Positions 6,302-13,501 of a stretch of 15,215 bases of DNA are shown one piece after another (within the stretch, counting starts at the first letter, position 1; the number at the start of each line of letters is the position of its first letter). A program made the position numbers and the translations under genes. The stretch spans positions 1 through 15,215 of the forward strand of contig DDWD01000042.1 of NCBI GenBank assembly GCA_002345825.1. Direction: 5' to 3'. The stretch comes from Bacteroidales bacterium UBA2295 (GTDB lineage: Bacteria > Bacteroidota > Bacteroidia > Bacteroidales > Tenuifilaceae). The notes beneath the pieces were generated by a model that did not search any database, had not been told where the DNA came from, and worked only from the letters and a program-made list of their open reading frames with translations.

Positions 6302-8776
6302 CTACTCCATATCCAAATCTAGACCATTAACGTCGGGTTGTTTATCGCGACGAGCACGATATTCGTTAATTCTGTAGGAAAATCCAAGGAAAATTATTCG
6401 GCTCTCACGGGTACGCTCAATGTTACTGGTGAAGTTGTCGCCCCATGTTGACGATCTGAAATCCATGGTGTTGAAAAGATCGCTAACGCGAAGCGTAATG
6501 GTTCCCTTTTTGTTAAACACGTTTACACGAACCCCCAAATCCATCCAGTACATCTCCTCGGTAATTCCCTGTCCTCCTCCTGTTTGCCAAAACCGCATAC
6601 TTCCACCAACCGAAACGGATGGTGAGCGGTAGTTGCCGTTGAGTTGAAGTTCAACATTTTTGCCAATATTCCAGGTTGATGTGGCTCTTACCGACCAATT
6701 ATCACCTTGGCTTGAGCGCTCATTAAGCAAATCGGAATATAACTTCATGTTGTAGTAGTTTGCGCTTGCGTTTACTTTCCACCATGGTGCAATGGTTTGT
6801 GTAATCACTCCCTCAAGGCCAATACTTCTACTCTCGTCAATATTCTCAAAAGTAGACCAAGCAATTCCCTCGTCGTCAACCTCAACATATCTAGTTACAA
6901 TGTCGGTTGTATTGCGTTGGAATATGGTTGCGTTCAGCTTTGTTTTGGGTAAGTTGTAAAAGTAGCTTACCTCAAAGCTATTGGTAAACTCTGGGTTTAA
7001 CCAAGGATTACCCATACTCATATTTAGCGGGTCGCTATAGTCGATAAATGGGTTAAGCATACGTGTATGCGGGCGACTTACCCTGCGGCTATAGGCAACC
7101 TGTGCCGAGTTCTTCTGATTTATATCCCATTTAATATGTGCGCTTGGGAAAAAGTTAAGAAAATCTCTTTTAATTGGCTCATCATCTGTAGCAAGCTGAT
7201 CGGCATTGGTGAAAGCCTGCTCAACTCGTAATCCTCCTTGGTAGCTAAACTTGCCATCGGCAAAGGTGTTGGAATAGATTGCGTAGGCTGAGTACTGCTG
7301 CTCTTCGTAAACGAAATTGTTGCTTCGTAGCTCATCGAGTACCCATGTATTATCTTGTTTATTCGAAAAGAGATAATCATTGTCTTGCGAGCGAAGCGTT
7401 GCTTTTAAACCCGTTTCAAGACGGCCACCATTACCAATTGGTTGAACCAAATCGGTTTGGAATGTCAGGTTATTGCCCAGAAAGTTCGATTCGGTTTGCT
7501 CATATAGCCTATCGAATTGTTCAAGATCCCACCATTGAGTTAAATCGGTGCCGCTCTCACCCAGCATGGAGTAGTAAAATACATCGGTGGTAAGTTCTTG
7601 TCCCTTCTGTTTCCCGTTTAGCTTGTAGTTTAGGGCAAAGTTATACGATTCACCTCCGTTAAAACCATCGTTTTCTCTGAAGTATTGTGATGTTTGCGAT
7701 GGCATTGTTAAGTCGGTTTGTGTTATATCCCACATACCAAAATCGCGCGAGCTGTAACCTCCTGTTAATGTTAATGTATTGGAGTTGTTGATAAAGTAGT
7801 CAACACCACCTTTAAAATTAAGAAATTGGCCTTGTCTTCTAAAGTCCTGATCCTGAAAAAGTAAAGAGGTGCCACCTTGGCTTAGTGTTGTTTCCCTATC
7901 CGATAGGGTTTGCCCGGTCATTTGATGCTGTCGGAAGCTTGCATTGGCAAAAAAGTTAAATTTATCCTCTCGGTAGTTAACATTTAACGTTCCGTTGTAC
8001 TTATAACCTGTTCCAGCATTTAGCATAACCATTCCATGGTACCCAGGGTCGCGACGTTTTTTTAGCACTATGTTGATAATTCCCGATAGCCCATCAGGAT
8101 CGTAGCGAGCCGAAGGGTTGGTAATTACCTCAACGGTTTCGATTATGCTTGAAGGTATCTCTTCTATGCTTGTGTAGGTCGATGGTCTACCATCTACCAG
8201 TATGGTAACATTCTGACTCCCACGCAAGCTCACGTTTCCCTCCATATCCACTTCAATGGATGGAATATTTTGCATTATTTCCAATGCGGTTCCTCCTTCG
8301 GCATTTATATCTCTCTCCACGCTAAATACTTTCTTGTCCAGATTATGCGTAAGCATTTGTCTTTGTCCCGTTACAACCACTGCCTCCAAATTTTCTGATG
8401 CAGGTTCGAGCGTAAGCTCACCTAAATTTGCCATTAAATTTTTTGGGTTCACTCCAAATGATTCAACAGTCAAAGTGTTGTAACCAATAAATTTTACCTC
8501 GGCAAAGTATCTTCCCATGGGTACTTTGTCAATATTAAATTCACCTTTCTCATTGGTTATCCCTCCTGTAACCAAGCTTGAGTCGCGCAAAGTGTAGAAA
8601 CCGATGTTTGCATATTCAACGGGTTCATTGCTAAGTTTGTCAATTACTTTACCTGTTACTGAGCCAGTTAAATTGCTTGACATCCCAGCTCCACTGCCTT
8701 GACGTTGGGCTTGAGCGTAGGATAATATGCTTACTGTAAGTAGCAACGTCATCGTTGCGATTAATCGTGTTTTCAT
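6302..8776 (-). CDS. Outer-membrane beta-barrel protein, TonB-dependent-receptor-like (OMP_b-brl_3 type)
   Basis: This 824-residue protein starts with a signal peptide (MKTRLIATMTLLLTVSILSY, cleavage likely near AQA). A carboxypeptidase-regulatory-like beta-sandwich spans about residues 40-120 (GKVIDKLSNEPVEYANI ... NEKGEFNIDKVPMGRY). A plug-like domain spans about 130-245, with VVVTGQRQ, GNVSLRGSQNVTILVDGRPS and ARYDPDGLSGIINIVLKK. The rest is an outer-membrane barrel rich in alternating aromatic strands. This architecture is the outer-membrane beta-barrel family often annotated as TonB-dependent receptor. No obvious TonB box is seen, and the barrel ends FLGFSYRI with a charged tail of about 18 residues rather than a terminal Phe, as is frequent in this family. 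The ligand is unknown; no SusD-like partner or sigma/anti-sigma pair is adjacent, which argues against a polysaccharide-utilisation locus. Confidence 0.92.
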   Translation of the reverse strand: MKTRLIATMTLLLTVSILSYAQAQRQGSGAGMSSNLTGSVTGKVIDKLSNEPVEYANIGFYTLRDSSLVTGGITNEKGEFNIDKVPMGRYFAEVKFIGYNTLTVESFGVNPKNLMANLGELTLEPASENLEAVVVTGQRQMLTHNLDKKVFSVERDINAEGGTALEIMQNIPSIEVDMEGNVSLRGSQNVTILVDGRPSTYTSIEEIPSSIIETVEVITNPSARYDPDGLSGIINIVLKKRRDPGYHGMVMLNAGTGYKYNGTLNVNYREDKFNFFANASFRQHQMTGQTLSDRETTLSQGGTSLLFQDQDFRRQGQFLNFKGGVDYFINNSNTLTLTGGYSSRDFGMWDITQTDLTMPSQTSQYFRENDGFNGGESYNFALNYKLNGKQKGQELTTDVFYYSMLGESGTDLTQWWDLEQFDRLYEQTESNFLGNNLTFQTDLVQPIGNGGRLETGLKATLRSQDNDYLFSNKQDNTWVLDELRSNNFVYEEQQYSAYAIYSNTFADGKFSYQGGLRVEQAFTNADQLATDDEPIKRDFLNFFPSAHIKWDINQKNSAQVAYSRRVSRPHTRMLNPFIDYSDPLNMSMGNPWLNPEFTNSFEVSYFYNLPKTKLNATIFQRNTTDIVTRYVEVDDEGIAWSTFENIDESRSIGLEGVITQTIAPWWKVNASANYYNMKLYSDLLNERSSQGDNWSVRATSTWNIGKNVELQLNGNYRSPSVSVGGSMRFWQTGGGQGITEEMYWMDLGVRVNVFNKKGTITLRVSDLFNTMDFRSSTWGDNFTSNIERTRESRIIFLGFSYRINEYRARRDKQPDVNGLDLDME

Positions 8777-8809
8777 AAATTTCTATAATGATAAATTGTT
8801 GTTTAGTGT

Positions 8810-8830
8810 GAGTCTTTACTGTTTAGACTC
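8810..8830. promoter_or_regulatory. Small dyad in the leader of the barrel gene
   Basis: GAGTCT (8810-8815) and AGACTC (8825-8830) form a perfect 6-bp inverted repeat with a 9-nt spacer, 34 bp upstream of the barrel start codon. It could be an operator or an mRNA hairpin. No clear promoter was found for the barrel gene. Confidence 0.3.
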
Positions 8831-8976
8831 CCTTTAGATTTAAAACTTGCGCTAAGGTTAATTTTTGTTTTCAGCTAATTGGAGTTAATTTTAATTTGAT
8901 GCTCAACTACTGATGATGCGTATAAACAAAAACCTCTATTAAATGTTTTGCATGTGAATTCAAGTGATAAAAATCA

Positions 8977-9007
8977 TTGATGGAAACGAACGATATGTAT
9001 AATATTG
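8977..9007 (+). promoter_or_regulatory. Putative promoter of pruA
   Basis: TTG at 8977-8979 is followed after 20 bp by TAATATTG at 9000-9007, a 7-of-8 match to TAnnTTTG. Initiation near 9014 would leave a leader of about 27 nt before the ATG at 9041. The remainder of the 264-bp divergent spacer (8777-9040) holds no gene that I can see. Confidence 0.5.
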
Positions 9008-9040
9008 CATAACGAATAATAATTAACTAAATAGTTTACT

Positions 9041-10684
9041 ATGAATAATGCAATTTTCAATTTTCAACGACCAGAGAATGAACCCGTAAGAATGTATGAG
9101 GACTGTTCCACAGATCGTGCTAAGTTGCTAAATGAGGTAAATCGATTAAGCAATACAGTTACCGAGATACCCCTAATTATTGGAGGGAAGGAGGTTAAAA
9201 CTGGGAAAATGGGTGAAATAACCATTCCGCATAATAATAAGAAGGTTATTGCTCGTTTCCATATGGCCGGCCCTGAGGAGGTTAAAATGGCAATCGATGC
9301 TGCGCTGGAGGCGCATAAGTACTGGTCCACCGTGTCGTGGGTTGAGCGTGCCAGCGTAAACCAAAAGATAGCGGAACTTATCTCGAAAAAATATCGACAT
9401 AGAATAAATGCAGCAACCATGGTGGGGCAGGGGAAAAGTGTTTATCAAGCAGAGATTGATGCTGCCTGCGAAACCATCGACTTCTTGAGATTTAACTCAT
9501 TTTTCGTTTCGGAAATTTACAACCAGCAACCTCATTCCGAGATTGGAGTGGTGAACAGAACTGAGTACCGCCCATTGGAGGGATTTATACTGGCCATTAC
9601 ACCGTTTAACTTTACGGCTATTGGCTCAAACCTTAATATGTCGCCTGCCCTTATGGGTAATACCATTGTATGGAAACCTGCTACAACGGCTTTGCTATCG
9701 AATTATCTGCTAATGCAGATATACAAGGAAGCCGGTTTGCCCGATGGGGTTATCAACTTTGTGCCTGGTAAGGGCTCGGTAGTAGGAGGGACAGCAATTC
9801 CGCACCCAATGCTTGCTGGTATTCACTTTACTGGCTCAACAAACACTTTTAACCAGCTTTGGAAGCAGGTGGGACAGAATTTGGAAACCTACAAATCATA
9901 TCCGAAGATTGTAGGCGAAACAGGAGGAAAAGATTTTGTAGTGGTGCACCCCTCGGCCGATGTAGATGTGGCTGCAACAGCAATGATTCGTGGGGCATTT
10001 GAGTATCAGGGGCAGAAATGCTCAGCCGCTTCGCGTGGATACGTTCCAAAATCGCTTTGGGAGCCAATTAAAAAGCGTATGCTTGAGATGCTCAACGAGA
10101 TTAAGCAGGGCGATGTATCCGATTTCGGAAACTTTATGAATGCCGTAATTGATGAGTCTGCATTTAACAATATTATGAGCTATATCAATATGGCTAAGCA
10201 GTCGGCCGATGCCGAGATAATGTTTGGTGGCAATGGCGATAGCAGCGTTGGATGGTTTATTGAGCCAACAGTTATTGTTGCTAACGATCCGCACTTTGTA
10301 ACCATGGAGGAGGAGATTTTTGGACCCGTGTTCACGGTTTTTGTTTACGATGATGAGAAATGGGACGAAACCCTGAAACTGGTTGATGAGACATCGCCCT
10401 ACGGATTAACAGGTGCGGTAATATCAAACGACCGAAAAGCATTGAATCAGGCCTGCTCTGTGCTGCGCTACGCTGCTGGGAACTTCTACTTTAACGATAA
10501 GCCAACAGGTGCAGTGGTGGGTCAGCAGCCATTTGGTGGCGCACGTGGTAGTGGAACCAACGATAAGGCCGGCGGACCCTATAACTTGCTTCGCTGGACT
10601 AGCCCCCGTACGGTAAAGGAAACCCTTGTACCACCAACCGATTTTAAATATCCTTACATGGTGAAACGAAATTGCCTAGGATAA
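9041..10684 (+). CDS. pruA: L-glutamate gamma-semialdehyde dehydrogenase (1-pyrroline-5-carboxylate dehydrogenase)
   Basis: This 547-residue cytosolic NAD-dependent aldehyde dehydrogenase is the second step of proline catabolism: it oxidises glutamate-5-semialdehyde to glutamate. The catalytic Cys is residue 327 (GQKCSAASR), with the general-base Glu at 293 (GETGGKD). The 34-residue gap between them matches the eukaryotic/Bacteroidota P5C-dehydrogenase type (ALDH4A1-like). The oxyanion Asn is in TPFNFTA (residue 190), and nucleotide-binding FTGSTNTF and the late EEEIFGPVF and PFGGARGSGTNDKAGG motifs are present. The length is that of the single-domain enzyme; the fused PutA proline-dehydrogenase domain is absent, so proline dehydrogenase must be encoded elsewhere. 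ATG 9041 gives the usual MNNAIFNFQRPENEPV start. It is flanked by its own promoter and terminator, so it appears monocistronic. Confidence 0.96.
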   Translation: MNNAIFNFQRPENEPVRMYEDCSTDRAKLLNEVNRLSNTVTEIPLIIGGKEVKTGKMGEITIPHNNKKVIARFHMAGPEEVKMAIDAALEAHKYWSTVSWVERASVNQKIAELISKKYRHRINAATMVGQGKSVYQAEIDAACETIDFLRFNSFFVSEIYNQQPHSEIGVVNRTEYRPLEGFILAITPFNFTAIGSNLNMSPALMGNTIVWKPATTALLSNYLLMQIYKEAGLPDGVINFVPGKGSVVGGTAIPHPMLAGIHFTGSTNTFNQLWKQVGQNLETYKSYPKIVGETGGKDFVVVHPSADVDVAATAMIRGAFEYQGQKCSAASRGYVPKSLWEPIKKRMLEMLNEIKQGDVSDFGNFMNAVIDESAFNNIMSYINMAKQSADAEIMFGGNGDSSVGWFIEPTVIVANDPHFVTMEEEIFGPVFTVFVYDDEKWDETLKLVDETSPYGLTGAVISNDRKALNQACSVLRYAAGNFYFNDKPTGAVVGQQPFGGARGSGTNDKAGGPYNLLRWTSPRTVKETLVPPTDFKYPYMVKRNCLG

Positions 10685-10701
10685 ATCATTGGTAATGACA
10701 C

Positions 10702-10748
10702 AAAAGGCAGCTTGCAATCTGAAAATGGATTTGCAGCTGCCTTTTTTT
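10702..10748 (+). terminator. Rho-independent terminator of pruA
   Basis: AAAAGGCAGC (10702-10711) pairs with GCTGCCTTTT (10735-10744). The stem extends inward with single-base bulges (TTGCAATC against GATTTGCA), and the T-run continues to 10748. It starts 17 bp after the pruA stop codon. Confidence 0.9.
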
Positions 10749-10796
10749 AGTATTGCATACTTACGGGTCACTCCTATAGGCTTAGAACCTACTTCT

Positions 10797-10990
10797 CAAT
10801 CATTCATTCAATCAACCATTCAAATAATCCTTAAGACGCTGACAGGAGCTTCGCACGCTGTCAGGTCAATCACTCAATCATTCAATCCAAAAAGACGCTG
10901 ACAGGAGCTTCGCGCGCTGTCAGGTCAATCACTCAATCAAACAATCCTTAAGACACTGACACCCTGTCTGCAAAGACAATCTCAATCAAC
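10797..10990. repeat. 58-59-bp repeat unit: hairpin plus CAATCA-rich linker, two full and one degenerate copy
   Basis: A 33-bp hairpin block occurs at 10835-10867 and 10894-10926, differing by one base (TTCGCACG / TTCGCGCG). Each has stem halves CTGACAG and CTGTCAG, plus outer GAC/GTC pairs around a bulged G. Both are followed by GGTCAATCACTCAATCA. A third, decayed copy starts at 10952 (GACACTGACACCCTGTC). Linkers and flanks are built from CAATC/CATTC words with a roughly 4-bp rhythm from about 10797. This fills most of the 313-bp space between pruA and the end of the minus-strand operon, and no gene is visible there. Confidence 0.8.
10889..10926 (-). terminator. Possible terminator of the trmD-to-TPR gene string
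   Basis: Read on the minus strand, the second hairpin copy (CTGACAG ... CTGTCAG, outer GAC/GTC) is followed by TTTTT at 10893-10889, about 72 bp after the TPR stop codon. The first copy lacks the T-run. The fit is moderate because a few bases lie between the stem and the T-run. Confidence 0.4.
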
Positions 10991-10997
10991 CATTCCA

Positions 10998-11276
10998 CTA
11001 AGGATTATACAAATCGGGATTCCGAAACGCCATGATCTGCTTCACCATTTCCAGTGAAATCTTGGCTTGATTGTGTGAAGGGGCAATATCGAGAGTTTTG
11101 TAAAAGTCGTTCATTGCTGCTGTGTGTTTCCTATTTTGGCGATGTACCTTGCCTCTGTGGAAGTATGCCTCTGCATTTAATGGATCATCCTCTATTGCTT
11201 TGGTAAGTAGTTCTTCAGCCTTTGTCAGATCGCCAGCGTAAAGTGCCTGCAATCCCATATCAAATTCTTTGCTCAT
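10998..11276 (-). CDS. Small TPR-repeat protein
   Basis: The 92-residue protein is soluble, with no signal peptide. It holds two tetratricopeptide-like helix pairs: about residues 4-36 (GLQALYAGDLTKAEELLTKA, then IEDDPLNAEAYFHRGKV) and 38-70 (AYFHRGKVHRQNRKHTAAMNDF, then YKTLDIAPSHNQAK). The spacing of Ala, Gly, Tyr and Pro residues is that of TPRs. Such short TPR proteins act as protein-interaction modules; the partner is unknown. Its ATG is only 4 bp past the nadD stop, so translational coupling with nadD is likely. It is the last gene of the minus-strand string and is followed by the hairpin repeats. Confidence 0.85.
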   Translation of the reverse strand: MSKEFDMGLQALYAGDLTKAEELLTKAIEDDPLNAEAYFHRGKVHRQNRKHTAAMNDFYKTLDIAPSHNQAKISLEMVKQIMAFRNPDLYNP

Positions 11277-11280
11277 TATG

Positions 11281-11853
11281 TTAGTATATCTTGTTATCGA
11301 GTAGGTACTGGTATGCCCTTGGGGGTATAAAATAGTCGACTCTTTTTCCCTGCGATATGGCTTTGCGCAGGAATGTTGAGCTTATCTCCATGATTGGAGC
11401 ATTTATAATATCAACATTATATTTTGTTTTTAGCTCACTGGTGTTTGAACCTAATCGGGGATACACCATAATTCGGTTATTTGCGAGTAACGATTGGTAA
11501 TCCTTCCACCTCTCTATGCTGTCTATTGAATCGGCACCCACGAGGACTGTAAATTTCCTTTCCGGATGCAATGTCTTAAGGGCTTTTAGCGTATCGATGG
11601 TGTAGGAGGGGCGAGGCATGCTCATCTCAATATCGCAAAGCGATATTTTGGGTTGGTACTCCTCTATGGCTAGGCGCACCATATTTAGCCGATGATTATC
11701 GGGGGCTAGCTCGCTTTGCTCTTTTAATGGATTGTGCGGGCTAACCACGAACCATACCTCCTCCAAATCGGTAAACTCGAGCATATACCCAGCAATGGCT
11801 ATATGACCGTTGTGAATTGGATTGAAGGATCCGAAGAAGAGACCTGTTTTCAT
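11281..11853 (-). CDS. nadD: Nicotinate-nucleotide adenylyltransferase
   Basis: This 190-residue cytosolic enzyme transfers AMP from ATP to nicotinate mononucleotide, giving deamido-NAD in the common last steps of NAD synthesis. The nucleotidyltransferase signature GSFNPIHNGH lies at residues 8-17, and the C-terminal ISSTxLR motif at 157-163 (ISSTFLRKAI). Between them are FVVSPHNPLK and VGADSIDSIERWKDY, as expected for the NadD family, and the length is typical. ATG 11853 gives the usual MKTGLFFGSF start. In many Bacteroidota nadD follows gmk directly; here the pseudogene and repeats at about 11891-12446 lie between them. Confidence 0.96.
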   Translation of the reverse strand: MKTGLFFGSFNPIHNGHIAIAGYMLEFTDLEEVWFVVSPHNPLKEQSELAPDNHRLNMVRLAIEEYQPKISLCDIEMSMPRPSYTIDTLKALKTLHPERKFTVLVGADSIDSIERWKDYQSLLANNRIMVYPRLGSNTSELKTKYNVDIINAPIMEISSTFLRKAISQGKRVDYFIPPRAYQYLLDNKIY

Positions 11854-11905
11854 GGTTTGGACTCATTATTAATTTGAATGCATACAATAATTGGCAGTTA
11901 GCAAC

Positions 11906-11919
11906 TTGGCAGTTGGCAA
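11906..11919 (+). repeat. Left arm of inverted heptamer repeat (TTGGCAG type)
   Basis: TTGGCAG is followed by TTGGCAA, itself part of a wider heptamer run (TTGGCAG, TTAGCAA, C, TTGGCAG, TTGGCAA, TTGGTAA) at 11891-11927. Its reverse complement flanks the other side of the four-helix-bundle pseudogene. Confidence 0.85.
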
Positions 11920-11928
11920 TTGGTAACG

Positions 11929-12302
11929 TTAGGAACGAGGCATATATTTTTCAGGGTTTTCAATCATATGGTTCAATAAGCGACCAATCTCTTCAGACTT
12001 AGATAATAAATTGTTGTATTCACCATCAGTGATGTATTTACATTCAAAGGAAAATCAAGAGACACCTGACTTTCCGTATTTTCCATATCAGCGTCACTCA
12101 TTTTGCTTGAGAAATGCTTTGGATACTGGCGTTTGCGATATCCTTCTCCAATTGCTCTGCAAACAGCTCGAGATGATCGTCTAATCTGATCGGTTAGTTC
12201 ATACCGTTTCTCTTTGGGAAAACTCTTTGTAATATCAAAGATTTCCATAGCCCAAGCAAATGCTTTTTTATATACAGTTAAATCTCTGAAGCTACCTACC
12301 AT
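11929..12302 (-). pseudogene. Four-helix-bundle protein (S23 / rRNA intervening-sequence-protein family), frameshifted
   Basis: The intact N-terminal part (about 84 codons from ATG 12302) reads FRDLTVYKKAFAWAMEIF, DITKSFPKEKRYELTDQIRR, SSRAVCRAIGEGYRKRQYPK, then ENTESQVSLDF. This is the recognisable four-helix-bundle family (TIGR02436-like; also the fold of Avd). After the Phe codon ending at 12051 the frame carries nonsense sequence to a stop at 11973. The frame one base away continues the family sequence: FECKYITDGEYNNLLSKSEE, then IGRLLNHMIENPEKYMPRS, with a stop at 11929-11931. A single-base deletion near 12049-12051 restores a normal protein of about 123 residues if reversed. The function of the family is unclear; members sit in 23S rRNA intervening sequences and in intergenic cassettes. 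A sequencing error cannot be excluded. Confidence 0.85.
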
Positions 12303-12393
12303 TTAGTCAATTGTTTTTTAGGTTTCCTATCAAATCAACTCTAAAAATGGTTTAATTCACATTTATATTTTCAATACCTTTTGTTATGTCTCC

Positions 12394-12445
12394 TTGCCAA
12401 CTGCCAACTGCACATTTGCCAACTATATTGCTTGCCAACTGCCAA
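12394..12445. repeat. Right arms of inverted heptamer repeat (TTGCCAA / CTGCCAA)
   Basis: Two perfect copies of TTGCCAACTGCCAA (12394-12407 and 12432-12445) lie 38 bp apart with a partial copy, TTGCCAACT, between them. They are in inverse orientation to the 11906-11919 arm. In the minus-strand transcript the two sides could pair around the pseudogene. Confidence 0.85.
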
Positions 12446-12446
12446 C

Positions 12447-13010
12447 TTAAGAAATAAACTTCCCAACCAAACCTTCAGCCATAGTAATGGCCTCCTCAAG
12501 GTTATCGTTTACAACGATTTTATCAAAATCCTTTGCGTACGACATCTCCTCCATGGCCTTGCCAACTCGCTTTGTTAGGCTTTCGGGTGTTTCGGTGCCG
12601 CGTAGTTCAAGGCGTAGGCGCAACGCCTCAATTGACGGTGGCATTACGAATATGGCCAGCGCCCTATCGGCAAACTGTTTTTTTAGATTAAGTCCACCAA
12701 TAACATCCACATCAAAAACCACATGGTTTCCTTTATTCCAGATACGCTCAATTTCTGATTTTAGCGTTCCGTAGTACGAACCGGGGTAAACCTCTTCCCA
12801 CTCCACAAACTCGTTGTTGTCAATTTTAGTTCTAAACTCATCGGGTGTCAGAAAGTAGTAATCGTGGCCATGCACTTCGCCCTCGCGCTTTGCTCGGCTG
12901 CACGCCGATACTGAAAACTCAAGGTTTGGCATCTTTTGTAAGAGGCTTCGCACAATGGTTGTTTTACCAGATCCCGATGGGGCAGAGAATATTAGTAGTT
13001 TGCCTTTCAT
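12447..13010 (-). CDS. gmk: Guanylate kinase
   Basis: This 187-residue cytosolic enzyme phosphorylates GMP to GDP with ATP, an essential step in GTP and dGTP supply. The P-loop is at residues 10-18 (APSGSGKTT). The GMP-binding stretch SACSRAKREGEVHGHDYYF follows at about 34-52; it has CS where many homologues have TT before the Arg, which I believe is tolerated in Bacteroidota. FVEWEEVYPGSYYGT and HVVFDVDVIGGLNLKK are the expected later motifs, and RLELRGTETPESLTKRV is the lid/adenine region. Length and start (MKGKLLIFSAPSG) are normal. It normally sits directly after yicC; here a 491-bp spacer, mostly a hairpin array, separates them. The right block of the heptamer repeats touches its stop codon. 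Confidence 0.96.
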   Translation of the reverse strand: MKGKLLIFSAPSGSGKTTIVRSLLQKMPNLEFSVSACSRAKREGEVHGHDYYFLTPDEFRTKIDNNEFVEWEEVYPGSYYGTLKSEIERIWNKGNHVVFDVDVIGGLNLKKQFADRALAIFVMPPSIEALRLRLELRGTETPESLTKRVGKAMEEMSYAKDFDKIVVNDNLEEAITMAEGLVGKFIS

Positions 13011-13116
13011 GTCGTAATTAGAAGTGGTGTAAGAGTATAATCTTATTGTTTAAATAATTCTGGTGTTATGTAGGCAGTGTTTTTTAAAATCAATCAATCA
13101 TCCAATCTGTCTGGTT

Positions 13117-13477
13117 GGTTGCTTCGATAGGCTCAGCAACCGATCAATCTGCCTGCTTGGTTGCTTCGACAGGCTCAGCAACCATTCGACCTACCTAGTT
13201 GGTTGCTTCGATAGGCTCAGCAACCGATCAATCTGCCTGCTTGGTTGCTTCGACAGGCTCAGCAACCGTTCAATCTGCTTGTTTGGTTGCTTCGGCAGGC
13301 TCAGCAACCGTTCAATCTGCCTGCTTGGTTGCTTCGGCAGGCTCAGCAACCGTTCAATCTGCCTGGTTGGTTGCTTTGACAGGCTCAGCAACCGTTCAGT
13401 CTGCCTGCTTGGTTGCTTCGACAGGCTCAGCAACCGTTCAATCTGCTTGCTTGGTTGCTTCGACAGGTTCAGCAACT
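13117..13477. repeat. Nine tandem copies of a 25-bp hairpin at an exact 42-bp period
   Basis: Each copy has stem halves GGTTGCT and AGCAACC around an 11-nt loop of TCGACAGGCTC type. Copies start at 13117, 13159, 13201, 13243, 13285, 13327, 13369, 13411 and 13453; the last has a changed 3' base (AGCAACT). Loop variants are GATAGG, GACAGG and GGCAGG, and one copy has TTTG for TTCG. The 17-bp linkers are also conserved (GTTCAATCTGCCTGCTT type), which excludes CRISPR spacers. The array fills most of the 491-bp yicC-gmk spacer; 13011-13116 holds nothing recognisable beyond a short CAATCAATCA run. On the mRNA strand each unit could fold as a stable stem. Confidence 0.95.
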
Positions 13478-13501
13478 GTTCAATCAACATCAACCTTAAT
13501 A

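Larger units (their letters stand above)
11891..12446. mobile_element. Cassette-like insertion: four-helix-bundle pseudogene bounded by inverted heptamer repeats
   Basis: On the left, TTGGCAGTTGGCAA sits at 11906-11919 within a run of TTGGCAG-like heptamers (11891-11928). On the right its perfect reverse complement TTGCCAACTGCCAA occurs twice, at 12394-12407 and 12432-12445, with another TTGCCAACT at 12417-12425. The right block ends directly against the gmk stop codon. Everything between gmk and nadD, apart from about 37 bp of nadD leader, belongs to this segment. That it moved as a unit is an inference from the symmetry and the placement. Confidence 0.5.

Noticed and set aside
6302..8776. 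SusC-type receptor of a polysaccharide-utilisation locus
   Set aside because: The length and barrel type fit the smaller OMP_b-brl_3 family, and there is no SusD, glycosidase or regulator next to it.
10776..10792. A complete tRNA gene
   Set aside because: Only a T-arm-like stem is seen; no acceptor 5' strand, D arm or anticodon arm could be found next to it.
10689..10901. 70-residue open frame after pruA
   Set aside because: It runs through the pruA terminator, a tRNA-like fragment and the hairpin repeats; there is no coding character.
12381..12578. Plus-strand open frame over the gmk 3' end
   Set aside because: It is built from the TTGCCAAC repeats and the antisense of gmk.
13117..13477. 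CRISPR array (25-bp repeats with 17-bp spacers)
   Set aside because: The spacers are nearly identical to one another, are too short, and no cas genes are present; it is a simple tandem hairpin array.
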